Notes: generated by a model from the letters alone, not told the origin. Numbered from the stretch's first letter, positions 39,814-50,945 are shown. The stretch: 64,000 nt of DNA from Symbiodinium natans (GCA_905221605.1 CAJNDS010002711.1:62001-126000), one strand, 5' to 3'. Translations and numbers: made by a program.

Positions 39814-40461
39814 TTTTGCAAGCCCAATTGCCGAAGTCATAGCCAGGAGAAGAACTTGCCCCCCCCCCTCCCGTACACACGACGAACCCGAAACCCACAC
39901 ACAGTCTCTCTCAAGCTGCCATAAACACTAAACCCTAGACCCTAATGTGAGTCGCTTTTTAAATTGGGGTGGTAATAGTAATATTCGCCGGGCCAGAGGG
40001 GCCCAGCCGAAGACTACTTTCCATTACGGGAGGTTTTCGGGCCGATGTATGTAAACAAGTCTACATCGGGGGGTCCGGTGATAATAATAATGGGGTGGTA
40101 TTTGTAAAATTTTTCCGGCCAGGAACTGAACATTTTACTGAAAATGGCTTAAGGCAAAAGGAGCTGCAGAGAGCAAGCAGAAGCCTTCAAGACAAAGCAA
40201 AGCAGACCCTGACAGCTGACCCCCCCCGACCCCCAGACCCCAGACCCCCAGAATCCTCATAATTGACACCCCGCATTTTTTTCCACCCCTCCAAACCCCG
40301 GGGACCAAAACAAGATTGGGGGGGGGGGGGGTTATTAAAGGGACTCTAACATTAAACCCTAAACCCTAAACCCTAAACCCTCTTTTCTTGCTTGTGCTTT
40401 CTTTTGCTTGTTCTGTGCAGGGCTCTGTCACGGCTTAAGCCCTAAACCCTAAAACCGAAAC

Positions 40462-40559
40462 CCGAAAAGACAGGCACTGCAGCTCTTCGTTGGACCCCTG
40501 GGTCCCAAATTCCGCCAAGCGGCCAAGCGCAGGGGTATCTGGCGCCACCCTTGAAACAC
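40462..40559 (-). CDS. coding exon, unknown protein
   Basis: The minus frame reads FQGWRQIPLRLAAWRNLGPR. Acceptor GCCCACCGAG, donor GTTTCGGG. Confidence 0.6.
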
Positions 40560-41379
40560 CTCGGTGGGTTGTTTCGGGTTCTCCAGTTCATGGTTGGGAT
40601 AGTATTAAATACAAATTTTTATTCCTTATTGAGTTTGAGTACCCTTGAAATTAGACTGCAAAATGTTTCGGGTTTTCTAGGGGTTCCACCTTGGACCCTT
40701 AAGGTTGTACCCTTGGGTTTTGGGGCCCCGGATCGCGAATGGAATATAAGTGATTCATTAGGTATGGTTGGGATAGTATTGCCAATTAAAATTTCTGTTC
40801 CTGTTTAAGTACTTTTCAAAACGCAAAATGTTGCCCCGCTATGGCCTTGGCAGAAGGCGTTTTCTAGGCCTTCCCTAAGCCTTAGATGGCCAGAATCCGA
40901 AACCCAAGGGTGAGGAACCAAACCAAACTTTGTTTCCCTAAAACCACAAACTCCAGACTCTGGAAGTAAGGGATGGCTTGAGATCCCAGTAGGGTTTAGG
41001 GATTAGGGTTGGGCCTTCTGGCTTAAGAAGTGTTGTGCCGTTCAGGGTTGGCATGGCCTGGATGGGGACACCTGCCCTAAACCCTAAACCCTAAACCCTA
41101 AACACTAAACCCTAAACCCTTTTGCATCCGGACTTGGGCAGACCCTGAGCCCTAAGCCCTAAACCCCAAACCCTAAGCTCTAAAGGGGTGCAGGGTCTCC
41201 AATTGTACCCCAAGCTCCCCAGCTCCTTCCAACCGCATTGGCCCGGGACGTTTCAAATTACTTCCGTGTAGGGATGGGGGGCTTAGGGTTGGGTTTGGGG
41301 TTTAGGGTTTTCTCCCCCACCCGTTTCGCACGTGTTTGCGGGGAAAAGAGTTTAGGGTTTAGAGCTTAGGGTTGAGAAC

Positions 41380-41445
41380 TTCGATGTAACGGTTGATCCT
41401 CCAGGTGTCGATTTGTGGCGGAAGGTTGGCACGAAAATCGGGGAC
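41380..41445 (-). CDS. coding exon, unknown protein
   Basis: 22 codons in phase, reading DFRANLPPQIDTWRINRYIE. The acceptor is the telomere-like AGGGTTTAG itself; the donor is GTTCTC. Array polarity is reversed relative to most exons. Confidence 0.7.
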
Positions 41446-41627
41446 CTAAACCCTAAATCCTAAACCCTAAACTCCTAAATTCGGAAACTCCCCACTTCTC
41501 GACCGTGGCAACTTTTTTCCAGGCAAGATACAGCCCCACAAGTGAACTGAGCCAGCTCGTGTGTACCCACGCGTGCACCCAATACCCCGTACAATGAAGC
41601 TTCGTGCCCTCCATATCACTCGGGTGC

Positions 41628-41723
41628 CCAAACCCTAAACCCTAAACCCTAAACCCTAAACCCTAAACCCTAAACCCTAAACCCTAAACCCTAAACCCTA
41701 AACCCTAAACCCTAACCCCTACA

Positions 41724-41752
<29 letters not shown>
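41628..41752 (-). repeat. CCCTAAA array ending in C29
   Basis: About 13 perfect units, then ACACC and an uninterrupted run of 29 C. Confidence 0.97.
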
Positions 41753-41755
<3 letters not shown>

Positions 41756-42273
41756 CCAAAGAAAAAAAAGTAAAACACCCATCCCAGCAGCTGTGGGTGC
41801 AGTTGCGCTCTCCAGACCACGCCGGCCAGCCTCTTCAGTCCACCAGAAGCTCATGTGAGTAGAAGCTACATACGGGAATCGAAGTTTCCGTAAACCTGCT
41901 GGATTTTCATTGCTTGGCTGTACCAGCCTAGTACTGGACGAAGTAAGCCGTAAGCCCCCTAAAAGCCTAAACTGGGACCAAACAGCCTCATAACCGCAAG
42001 TGGCTCAAAGATCCTTAAGGGGAAAACAATGAGCTACATATCCCAAGGCGATGAGCAATGTGAGTTTCAAAGGTCCTTAAGGTTCAGAGTGTTGTTTAAA
42101 CTCGGACGGGAAGTGCGCCAAAGGGGAGCCAACTGTCAAGGGCAACTTCGGCGTCCCAACGATGCTCAAGGCCAATTGCTCTACAATGCCACCTCCCGCC
42201 TCTTGTTGCCCAACACCTCGAACCCTGAACCTTTTAGCCTTTTAACTTGTAATCCCAAACCTCAGCCCTAAGC

Positions 42274-42368
42274 CCGCCTTGGCATAAAAGGCCCCGAGGT
42301 TCTCAGCTAGGCCCTGATAGCGAGCCTTGCAGGACTGCGAAAGCTTGTGGTAACGAGCCGGCTGATAG
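42274..42368 (-). CDS. coding exon, unknown protein
   Basis: The minus frame reads ARYHKLSQSCKARYQGLAEN. Acceptor ACTACGAAG; the donor would be GG|GCTTAGGG, a GC site made by a telomere variant. Confidence 0.65.
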
Positions 42369-42475
42369 CTTCGTAGTCCCATGTCGAGAGAGAGAGAGAG
42401 AGAGGAAAAACTCACACACACACACACTGGGACGACCCTCGAGAGGTTAGTAGGTGTTCACACATGCTCTGCAAG

Positions 42476-42670
42476 CTGTATTTCTGCGAGCTCGGCAAAT
42501 TGCAATCAGCGAGTGAAACTGCAGGTACGTCTGGCTGATCAGGCCAGATTTCAGCACAAACGCTTGACTCTCTTCGTTGGGTCACCAGTCAAGGTCGTGG
42601 GTGACCCCCCTGCTTTTGCACCAGAGACTCCTGATGAAGTTGCCTCTTCAGAACTCTTTGTCAACAGAGC
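42476..42670 (+). CDS. long coding exon on the plus strand
   Basis: 65 open codons including KLQVRLADQARFQHKRLTLF and GSPVKVVGDPPAFAPETPDE. Acceptor ATGCTCTGCAAG, donor AACAGAGC|GTACAC. The LTLFVGSPV core recalls beta-strand segments of von Willebrand A-type folds such as the proteasome lid protein Rpn10, but one segment does not justify the name. Confidence 0.7.
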
Positions 42671-42745
42671 GTACACACACACACACCCCGACCGACCGAC
42701 CGACCGACCGACCCACACACACACACACACACACTCACACACACA

Positions 42746-42787
<42 letters not shown>
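42671..42787 (+). repeat. CA, GACC and GA microsatellite
   Basis: (CA)n, (CCGA)n, (CA)n and (GA)n tracts, starting directly at the donor of the exon at 42476-42670. Confidence 0.95.
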
Positions 42788-42788
<1 letters not shown>

Positions 42789-43038
42789 CAAAGGGGGGGT
42801 GTGCCCAGCGGCTCAGCACAAGCCACCAAACACCAAAAGCAGAGCTCAGCTTTAGGGTTTATAGGGCAAAGTTTGGGCTGCCCCGAAGAGAACCCCCCAA
42901 AACCCCAAAACCCCAAACCCTAAACCCCGAACCCCAATAACCCCAAACCCCAAACCCTAAATCTTGACCTGTAAACACTAAACCCCGAACCCCAAACCCC
43001 TCTAAACCCCTCTAAACCCCGAACCCGAAACCCTAAAC

Positions 43039-43121
43039 CCTTCCCGCCTGCTGTACTTTACCGATGTGGCCTTGGCCGTCTCGGATCTGGTTGTGCACCT
43101 CGGGTCTCTCGAAGCTTTTCC
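43039..43121 (-). CDS. coding exon, unknown protein
   Basis: The minus frame reads KSFERPEVHNQIRDGQGHIG. Acceptor CATGGATCTTAG, donor GGGAAGG|GTTTAGGG. A plus frame (FTDVALAVSDLVVHLGSLEA) is also open. Confidence 0.7.
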
Positions 43122-43156
43122 CTAAGATCCATGGTTTAGGGTTTAGGGTTTAGGGA

Positions 43157-43235
43157 GTAGTGTCCGGGCCCTCGCGCTCGTAAAGCGAGAAAGAAGAACG
43201 TGTAGTCAAAGGGGAGTGGGGGTGAAGAAGCCGGT
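43157..43235 (-). CDS. coding exon, unknown protein
   Basis: The minus frame reads PLTTRSSFSLYEREGPDTTP. Acceptor CTCCCAAGAG. Only about 35 nt, mostly CCCTAAA, separate it from 43039-43121, and no GT donor is present. Confidence 0.55.
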
Positions 43236-43949
43236 CTCTTGGGAGGACGGGGTTGTGATCCTCAATGCCCTATCCCCTAAGCCCTTGAACCCTAAACCCT
43301 AAGCCCTAAACCACAAACCTTACGCACACAGAACCCTAATGGGCAATGCAAATGCTCCCCAAAGTTCCCCCAAGCTAGCGCAGGGGAGTCTGGCTGCTTC
43401 GCATGAGGTGCTGACTCGGCTCAGGTCATGCATGCTGCTTGTTGTAAGTAGAAGAGGTGCAGCCCCCCCCCCCCCCTCCCCCTGCCCGCCCCCCCTGTAA
43501 CTCTAAACCCTGAACTCCAAACCCGAACCCCATCTATCCATGCCCCCCCCCCCAAAAAAAAAGAGAGAATAAACAATCTTTTTCGGGACTCTGTAACCGT
43601 TCCTCCCTCACAAAAGTTCTCGCTATTTGCCCTTGTATTCTTGTCAAGACCCGGCCTTACAAGTTCTGAAAAAGAGGAATTCGGGAATTAGGCGCCATAC
43701 ATCCTCCTACATAAACCCTAAACCCTTTTGAGCCAGGAGCTGGTACTTCAACCCTAAATCGTATACCATAAACCCTAAACCCTATGATTCATACGGATAC
43801 CTCTGTGATTGCATCATTCTGGGCACCATTCTCTATGCCCCTCTTCGCAGCTCTGGAACCGATGTCCCCCCTAGGCCCTTGTCTAGACAGGAATCCAAAA
43901 CGTACCCTTTGAACCCTTACACCAAACTACACGAAACACCAAGCAGTTG

Positions 43950-44070
43950 AGGGTTTAGAGATCATCCCTCCACACTCCGCCAAGAGACTGAGGTCAAACA
44001 GTTGAGGCAAAGGTCGTGAGACAGGAAGTTCCTGAAAAGTGTCACTTTTTGTTCTAGTCTCTACTTTGGA
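43950..44070 (-). CDS. coding exon, unknown protein
   Basis: The minus frame reads QELPVSRPLPQLFDLSLLAE. Acceptor CTACAAGGACAG; the low edge is approximate. Confidence 0.6.
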
Positions 44071-44304
44071 CTGTCCTTGTAGCCCTATACAATAAACCCT
44101 TTTAACCCTTTTGAGCGCCAAACCCCTTGCAAGCGGTTGTTAGCTTGTAACATCATGGGTAGGGGCACGTGAAACCGCTGTTGCAGCCTTCCAAGCGGGC
44201 GCCCCCTGTTGTGCCTTAAGGCGTGCAGGCTTCGAACCTATGCCGAAGGAGCGATGAGCTAGTTGCATGCGTATTCCCACTCACCACCCACAGAGGATGC
44301 CACG

Positions 44305-44372
44305 TCATGCTGGGCATCTATCTCTATCAGCTAAGAAGCTGCCTAGCCTCTGCAATGAGTACTTCCCCCCTC
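44305..44372 (-). CDS. coding exon, possibly terminal
   Basis: The minus frame reads GGKYSLQRLGSFLADRDRC and stops at TGA. Acceptor TCGATGTTGTAG. Confidence 0.55.
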
Positions 44373-44916
44373 CTACAACATCGATGGATTCACACGGGTT
44401 TTGGTACAGAAAGCAACAGACCACTCGCCCCAAACCCAAACTCTCTCCAGAAATCCCCTAATGCCAAGGATCCCTAAACCCTAAACCCTAAACCCTACAA
44501 CCGCCCCATTCATGTGGGCACCTACATGATCTTTCATGAGTGGCAGTACCAAGAGAACCCACCGCTGTCACCCCTTGATAGCTGATGAACAGAGGCTCAT
44601 GTATATATATACATAGAGAGAGAGAGCATACATATATGTATATATATAGAGAATGTATGTACATATATTTGTGGTGTATTTACACCTACTAGGCTGGTTT
44701 TTGGATGGGGTTGGGCAGGTGCGTTCGGATTCGGACCTCTCCCCTCCGCCTGCCATTTGTGGACTGGAGACTGGTTTTAGGGTCTTACTGGCGGGGGTTC
44801 AGCGCGTTTTGGGTTTCTGGGCTCCATGAGCCTGTCGGTACTTATTCATTCTAATTCCTTTTGTACCTGGAAGCTGCTCATCCTAAACCCTAAACCCTAA
44901 ACTCTACACCCTAAAC

Positions 44917-44989
44917 CCATCTCTGCCGCGGTGCAACATAATCACGCGCGGGCATGGTAAATAGACGAAGTCGTAGGGCAAGACGTTCC
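44917..44989 (-). CDS. coding exon, unknown protein
   Basis: The minus frame reads NVLPYDFVYLPCPRVIMLHR. Acceptor TGCCTTCTCTGCCAG, donor GATGG|GTTTAGGG. Strong pyrimidine tract, array on both sides, clear coding composition. Confidence 0.8.
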
Positions 44990-45007
44990 CTGGCAGAGAA
45001 GGCAGGT

Positions 45008-45170
45008 AGGGTTTAGGGTTTAGGGTTTAGGGTTTAGGGTTTAGGGTTTAGGGTTTAGGGTTTAGGGTTTAGGGTTTAGGGTTTAGGGTTTAGGGTTTAG
45101 GGTTTAGGGTTTAGGGCTTAGGCTTAGGGTTTAGGGTTTAGGTTTAGCGTTTAGGTTTAGGGTTTAGGGA
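45008..45170 (+). repeat. TTTAGGG array, 15 perfect units then variants
   Basis: Perfect to 45114, then TTTAGGC, TTAGGG and TTTAGCG variants. Confidence 0.97.
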
Positions 45171-45179
45171 ACATCAGAC

Positions 45180-45218
45180 ATCCCTTGAGACAGCTGCCTT
45201 CAGTGTTCTTGGAGCTCG
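45180..45218 (-). CDS. short coding exon
   Basis: 13 codons in phase, reading RAPRTLKAAVSRD. Acceptor CATAAGTCAAG, donor GTCTGATG. Confidence 0.45.
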
Positions 45219-45411
45219 CTTGACTTATGGCCCCCACAAATAGATTAACAAATGCATGAATATGTATATATATATATACTTATATATGTTCAGAATCGTA
45301 ATTACTGTTGTTATTGTTATGTGAACAAAGGTCTAGTTGAAAGCGCTCCTGCGGTTAGGGTTCGCACACGGTGGCAGACATCTGTTTGGTGTCAGGGTCT
45401 ACGGCTTACGC

Positions 45412-45496
45412 TTAGGGTTCATCTCCCGTGCCTTGCCATAGCTCAGGACACACCATTCGAAGCATCAGCAGGAACTCGTCTTTGTCAAAGTCCTCT
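45412..45496 (-). CDS. terminal coding exon, EF-hand-like
   Basis: The minus frame reads EDFDKDEFLLMLRMVCPELW and stops at TAA. Acceptor GGATTATCACAG. The DFDKDEFLLML pattern resembles the second half of an EF-hand, the calcium-binding helix-loop-helix fold, with the glutamate at the expected place. Only half a motif is visible. A plus frame over the same DNA is open. Confidence 0.55.
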
Positions 45497-46057
45497 CTGT
45501 GATAATCCTATTATCAAAAAACTTGCACAAAATGCCCTTCATCATGAGGTATTCATTAAAAGACTTACAAAGGGTTGACGAAGAGCTTTGACAGTCACGC
45601 AGCTACAGTTGGTATTACAACCCCCCCCCCCCCCCGCAGAGTCAATGTTTCAACATGGGGTTTCCGAAATTATGGGTACCTTCTTCGGGCCCTTTTCAGG
45701 TACTATTTGGGTAAGTTCCCATATGAGGGGGGGAAGAGACGTGGGTGAGGGTTGAGGGTTGCGGCTTCAAGCGTGGGATTTGGGGAAATCTACATGAACC
45801 CGAAAGAGGGCCTTTTGGTCTATGTACCTTGAACAAAAAGGTCACAATAATCATGCAGTACAGGGTTTAGGGTTTAGGGTTTAGGGTTTGGGGTCCCAAT
45901 TTTAGCGTGTGTTTGGCCCCCCGGGCCGTGGCTCATAACATACCCCAGCTTTTTCCGAAACGCCATCCCGAAGTGGGGCCACCATGGCTGTTGACCAACA
46001 TATGTCGGCTCAGAAGGCTTTCGGCTTTAGGGTTTAGGGTTTAGGGTTTGGGACAAC

Positions 46058-46159
46058 CCGGGGGGGCCCGGCAGTCCTGCGTTGTCCGAAAGACAAGTGT
46101 CGTAGCCCCATGAACCAAGCGAGACATGCTAGCAGTCCAGCCAGACTGACCACACCCTT
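46058..46159 (-). CDS. coding exon with probable membrane segment
   Basis: 34 codons in phase. KGVVSLAGLLACLAWFMGLR is hydrophobic enough for a transmembrane helix and is followed by a basic end. Acceptor TTTCGACGCCAG, donor CCCCGG|GTTGTCC. Confidence 0.8.
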
Positions 46160-46846
46160 CTGGCGTCGAAAGACGGTTTAGGGTTTAGGGCTTAGGGCCT
46201 AGTTTTTTGTTTTGCCGGCTTTAGGGTTCTTTGCCACCCGCTCAGCAGCCAAGCCACACTGCAGAGCTTCGGGTTGAGGGTTTGGGTTTAGGGTTTAGGG
46301 TTGAGGGTTTAGGGTTGCTGTGGCAAGCGCTTTGAGGCGCGCACCCTCAACCCTAAGATTCCAACTCCTTGAAGGCCCCCCAAACCTAAACCCTAAAGGG
46401 CCCAACCCCTAACCCTAAACCGAATGTCCGGCCTGAAGTGCCGTCTAACGCCTAGGCGGCCGAGGCCCTCAGCTTGGCTAAGGCCTTTCGTAGTCTTGAA
46501 ACCAACCAATCCCTCGGATAGTTTCATGGTCCCTTCATATTGTCCCTCTGAGGGTTGAGGGTTTAGGGTTTAGTTTCCGAAATTAGGGGTACCTTATTGG
46601 GGCTAGAAGGGAATCCTACTTTTTGGGGGCGAATTTTGGGGCTCCCCTATTTCGCATATGGTCCCTTACCTGCTTTTTTACAGGGTTCTGAGGCATTTAT
46701 GGGCCCCCTGGGTTCTATAGGGAATATGAGAGTTTAGGTTTGAAGGGGAGGGGGGGGGGGGGTGACTTCCCTAGAGGCATGAGGCAGATACAAATCTTGG
46801 ATTTAGGGCCTATAGTGCTTGTAAAACGTGAGGAGATTCTAGTAAC

Positions 46847-46922
46847 TGGCTAGGAAGGGTGCTGGCTCAGTGGTTGTGGCCCGGACAAAGCTCGCTGTCT
46901 TGCCGCATCTTGCCTCGAACTT
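46847..46922 (-). CDS. coding exon, unknown protein
   Basis: The minus frame reads KFEARCGKTASFVRATTEPA. Acceptor CTGTCGCAAGCAG, donor GTTACT. Confidence 0.6.
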
Positions 46923-47107
46923 CTGCTTGCGACAGAGCGATCCGCGTACGTTGTACATTGTACAATGGTCTGGGGTTGAGGCTTATGGGGTGTATGTTGA
47001 TTCTCAAGACCCTGACCCCGAACCCGCAAGACAGTCGCAAGTATAGCCATAGGTCCGTCGCAGCCTTCTTAACCCCACCTGCTACACAAGCAATCTGTGC
47101 ACCAGGC

Positions 47108-47250
47108 CCTTGGGGACAAAATGAACCCTAGATCTTACAAGGGTGTGTGTGGTCCATGTACCCCAAGAAGGTTTAGGAAAACGGTTTATGTAGGGCTTAG
47201 GGTAGTCTAGGGTATTGTCTCAACGTTAGGGTTCACTTTCTCCCCAAGGG
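47108..47250. mobile_element. inverted-repeat element, family C, 143 bp
   Basis: CCCTTGGGGACAAAATGAAC faces GTTCACTTTCTCCCCAAGGG, with a longer interior than other copies. Confidence 0.75.
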
Positions 47251-47418
47251 TTGACTTTATCCTGAACTTCAGCTAACTCGAGCGAGGCACAAGCCCATCT
47301 TTGAGGGCTTAGGGTTGAGGGCTTGCTTGTGCTCGGACAAGCAAGGTTCAGGGTTTAATCGGGGTTTTGTCGCTCCGGCATAGCTGGCAGAACCGGCTTT
47401 AGGGTTTACGGTTCAGGG

Positions 47419-47610
47419 CTATTGTGTGTTCAGGTCTACTCTGCAAGCCACAAGCGAAGTAGGAAGGCAAGATGGAGCATACAGGGGCCGCAGCAGAGGG
47501 TCAATTGAGAAAGTGAGCTTTGGGGTGTCGGGTCTTGGAAACTTTTTGCCACCACAGACCATGTGAACCCCAAACCAGGACTTCTTTTTGTGAGGTTCAT
47601 AGGTTTTAAA
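47419..47610 (-). CDS. coding exon, possibly terminal
   Basis: The minus frame reads PHKKKSWFGVHMVCGGKKFP and continues to a stop after VACRVDLNTQ. A second minus frame is open over part, so borders and frame are provisional. Confidence 0.5.
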   Translation of the reverse strand, partial: FKTYEPHKKKSWFGVHMVCGGKKFPRPDTPKLTFSIDPLLRPLYAPSCLPTSLVACRVDLNTQ

Positions 47611-47648
47611 GCCTTGTTCGGGCACTTACTGGCAGGCTCATGTGGAGT

Positions 47649-47750
47649 CAGAGTCCCTCCGCTGCAGATAATGCTAATGATTGACGAGACGGCCCGCTGA
47701 CACAACTGTATGTGAGCAAACAAGAAAGATACAATGAGATAAGAACCTTC
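47649..47750 (-). CDS. coding exon with probable membrane segment
   Basis: The minus frame reads LIVSFLFAHIQLCQRAVSSI and goes on hydrophobic (ISIICSG). Acceptor TTTTGTTTGAAG. Confidence 0.5.
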
Positions 47751-48141
47751 AAACAAAAACTGCCAGCCTTCAACCCTAAACCTTACGAGTCCTAATTTCC
47801 CCCCCCCCACCCCCCACTTCTGTCTTCTGTGTCAGCGAGCCACTGTGAATTTGGAACCTTGCTCTGACGGCACTTGTCAAGTCGCAGCCCACATCAGCGC
47901 AACGGAGTGATTTCTCTGGTTGGGAAACATTGGGAAGGCTGAGGGTTGAGGATTTGTAAGGGAGTTCACGCCCATCCTACGGTTTTGGTCGGGGTTCCGG
48001 GATGGTTTGGAGAGATCAGGTTTCGTGGTCTGCGCGTCGCGACGCGCCCCCAGCGCACACTGCCGCACAGGGCTTGTCTGAAACCAGGAGATATGCAAAC
48101 TTTGTGCTTGGGGTTATGTGGGGCTGAGAGTATAGGGCTTC

Positions 48142-48288
48142 GGGTCTCTGGGGGCTGAGGAGGGCCTGCCTAATAGGGAGCAACAGGACCCCGCCGACAT
48201 CCCAAGCAGCTCTGTTAAAGCGGAAACGGCGATGCAGTGAGCCGACTTTAAGCCACGCCCAACTTCGAGCCGAAATTCAATAGAGCGT
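48142..48288 (-). CDS. coding exon, unknown protein
   Basis: The minus frame reads GRGLKSAHCIAVSALTELLG and continues MSAGSCCSLLGRP. Borders not settled. Confidence 0.55.
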
Positions 48289-48352
48289 GTGCGGTTTCGG
48301 GGTTGTAGGGTATAGGGTTTAGGGTGGTTTAGGGTTTGTAGGGTTTTGTAGC

Positions 48353-48418
48353 CTTGGTTTTCGCTGCGATCCCGCATAGCTGGCAGAACCACACCGCAGG
48401 GTTGACGACTACAACACT
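48353..48418 (-). CDS. coding exon with C-x2-C, related to 38611-38659
   Basis: 22 codons in phase, reading VVVVNPAVWFCQLCGIAAKT. Acceptor ACGAAACCGAAG; the low edge needs a GC donor (AAG|GCTACAAAACC). Confidence 0.6.
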
Positions 48419-48746
48419 CTTCGGTTTCGTGGCTTTAGGTTTTAGGGAGTCTTCAATCGGGTCTTTCAAGAAGGCTTTTGTCTGCCTTAGGGTGCTTATC
48501 CTAACCGGGAAGGGGAGTCAGGATCCCGTACGATCCCAAGCCGTTAAGGATTTTTCATTGGGCTGATTCCCGGAATTCCTACCAATAGGGCCAGTTGCAG
48601 GGTTGAAAGAGGACTACATCGAACCCACAGTCACCACTCCAAAGCTCTCTTCAAGACCAGTTCACAGAAGGGCCCTGCCCCCTGTTAGGGTTCCGGATTG
48701 AGGGCTCTGGGGACAGGAGACCGCCTGAAAAAAAGGGTATAAAGGG

Positions 48747-48843
48747 CTTAGTTCAGAAGCACCCCCAAAAAAAGTGTACACTTTTTCTTTTATAGGGGGT
48801 TATAGTACCCCAAAAGTGTAAAAACGTACTCCTCAGCTACTAA
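48747..48843. mobile_element. inverted-repeat element, family D
   Basis: CTTAGTTCAGAAGCACCCCC on the left, CTCAGCTACTAAG on the right, inner AGTGTACACTTTTT and AAAAGTGTAAAAACGTACTC. Confidence 0.65.
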
Positions 48844-49201
48844 GAGGGTGCCCTAAACCCTAAACCCTAAACCCTAAAAATTGGGCCAGGCGACAACATG
48901 TGCGGGTTCTGCTGCAGGTACTGTTCGGTGTGCTCTGCGGTGGCCGCCTTATTCTGAATACGGAACTACTATTTGCTCAAGAACCCCCAAAAAAGAAGAA
49001 ACAATAATCCCAATATCTATTGCCCTTTATAAAGGAAGAATTGTTTTTTGCATATTCTTGGGGGCTTCTTAAGCAATTGGTAGGGAAGGAAGGAGTGAGA
49101 TGCCTTCTAGAAACCCTGAAAGGGCTTAGACTAAAGGGGTACAAGGCACCTAACTCCCTCATCTCCTACTCAGAACCAGCAAGGGTCTTAGGCTTCGTGT
49201 C

Positions 49202-49262
49202 AGGGGCTTCACACCGACGACTTGGGATGTTCCCCCTTATACGAACAGTCCTTAATAACAGA
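49202..49262. mobile_element. family B half-element
   Basis: ACTTGGGATGTTCCCCCTTA with TACGAACAGTCCTTAATAAC; no right arm was found, so it is truncated. Confidence 0.5.
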
Positions 49263-50450
49263 GATGATCAAGGGTGAGATCGAGGAGTTTAGTAGGGCTA
49301 CTGAGAGGAGCACCAGCACAGGGGCTAGTCCCCCACATTGCCTATTTGCGGCTTCCTACATTACAAGCATGCTCAATATTCTGTAGACTCATGTGCACAA
49401 GCAAGCAAGCCAGCTTACCAGCTTACCAGCTCCAGGAACCACAGCGCTGGTGGGGACCTAAAGCGCACCAACCCTCACCTCCCACTTTGTGGACTTGCAG
49501 CGTTGAGGATGTGACCCTCCCCTAGAACTCTAGAAGGGTCCTTGGGTCTATCTTCCTTGTGTTGCCAGTTATTGCCGTGATGTAGCAGGCGGCACACGCT
49601 TGCAAAGCCCATTCAAGCCCTGCGGTACATCCGAAACTCCCAGACCCTCTGCCCTAAAACCTAAACCCTAAACCCCAACTCCCACAACCCTGGATGCAAT
49701 GCCCAGAGGCGAAGGCCCCCAAACCTGAGAGTCAGGGTTTAGGGTTTTCGGGATACTGGGTTCAGGGTTTAGGGCATAGGGTTAGGGTTTTAGGGATACT
49801 GGGTTGGCCTGTAAACACTTTGACATATATATATATATACATACATACGTAGGGCAACTGATAAACCCAAATAAGGAAAAGTTCATCTACAAAAGCCATC
49901 CTAGGCTAGAGGCTTATGGCGTTTAGAGTCTATAGGGTTTAGGGTTCCGGGTTTAGGGCTATAGAGTTTATGGTCTGTCGGGTTTCGGGTTCAGGATTTA
50001 GGGCTATAGGATTACGGAGTTTATAGTCTATAAGGTTTAGGGCCTGAAAGTTTTGGGTGCAAGGTTAGGCTATACCGATTGCGAAGAAAAATCTTCCATC
50101 GTCGGTCAGTCAGACGGCTAGCTGTGTAGTGGAGAAACACCAAATTTAGGGTTTCGGGTTTAGGGTACTCTAAGACCCCAACCTACCAAATCCCCCCCCC
50201 CACCCCCCACCCACTTCAAATTCTAACAGACGTTCCGGTGTTTCCGAATAAGTCAGGGTCCACTCAAACCCTCCATACACAGGACACCCCTACCGTAGAC
50301 AGTTTCTCCCTAAACCCTAAACCTTAAACAACAAACCCCTTAACCCAAAACATCCTGAACACCCCACAACCCTTTTTCACCAGGAATCTCTCAACCCAAA
50401 CCCTTCTTTGGGGTTCAGGGTTTAGGGATTTCAAAACCCTATAAACCCTA
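49263..50450. other. mixed intron-like DNA
   Basis: Contains TA tract 49826-49840, scattered TTTAGGG and GGGTTTCGGG words and C-rich runs near 50190. A possible minus exon lies around 49430-49460 (VPTSAVVPGA, donor GTAAGCTGG) but is too short to rely on. Confidence 0.4.
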
Positions 50451-50535
50451 AACCCTAAGCCCTGAGCCCTAAGCCCTAAGCCCTAAGCCCTAAACCCTAA
50501 ACCCTAAACCCTAAACCCCAATCCCTAAACCTTAC

Positions 50536-50578
50536 CCAAGGTGGCCGAAGAGCCGCGTTCGTGGAGAAACTCGATCAC
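50536..50578 (-). CDS. short coding exon with canonical donor
   Basis: The minus frame reads VIEFLHERGSSATL. Acceptor GCCGCCTGTCAG, donor TTGG|GTAAGGTTTAGG. It lies between CCCTAAA and TTTAGGG blocks. Confidence 0.7.
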
Positions 50579-50861
50579 CTGACAGGCGGCTTAGGGTCTA
50601 AGGGTTGAGGGTTTAGGGCTCAAAGGGTTAAGGGCTAAGGGCTTAGGGCTTAGGGTTTAGGGTTTAGGGTTTAGGGTCAGAGGATACCCGTTTAGGCCTT
50701 AAGGGCTTATAGAAGATAGGAGTGCTTGGTTTAAGGTTTCAGGGTTGGCAAAAGTCTTGTTTTTTTGTGACCTGCCTAGCTGAGAAAACTATGCTCTGGA
50801 CGCGGGCAACGCGCCCTCAGACCCTTTGTCAGTGCCGTTTCTTGCTAGCCCAGTGACCATA

Positions 50862-50945
50862 TTACAATAAGGGCACCTTTTTTTGGGTCGTATATTTTAT
50901 AAGGGAACCTTGAACCAAAAAAAGGGAAAATGAAAAGGCATTCAT
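50862..50945. mobile_element. inverted-repeat element, family G
   Basis: CATATTACAATAAGGGCACC and TTTTATAAGGGAACC are shared with 59630-59715. Confidence 0.55.

Noticed and set aside
42525-42554. 30-nt intron GTACGT...TTTCAG inside the plus exon at 42476-42670
   Set aside because: Reading straight through keeps an open, protein-like frame, while removing the segment puts the two sides out of phase.
44220-44290. tRNA-like GGTTCGAA word on the minus strand
   Set aside because: The flanking bases do not pair as a T-stem, and no acceptor or anticodon stem can be drawn.
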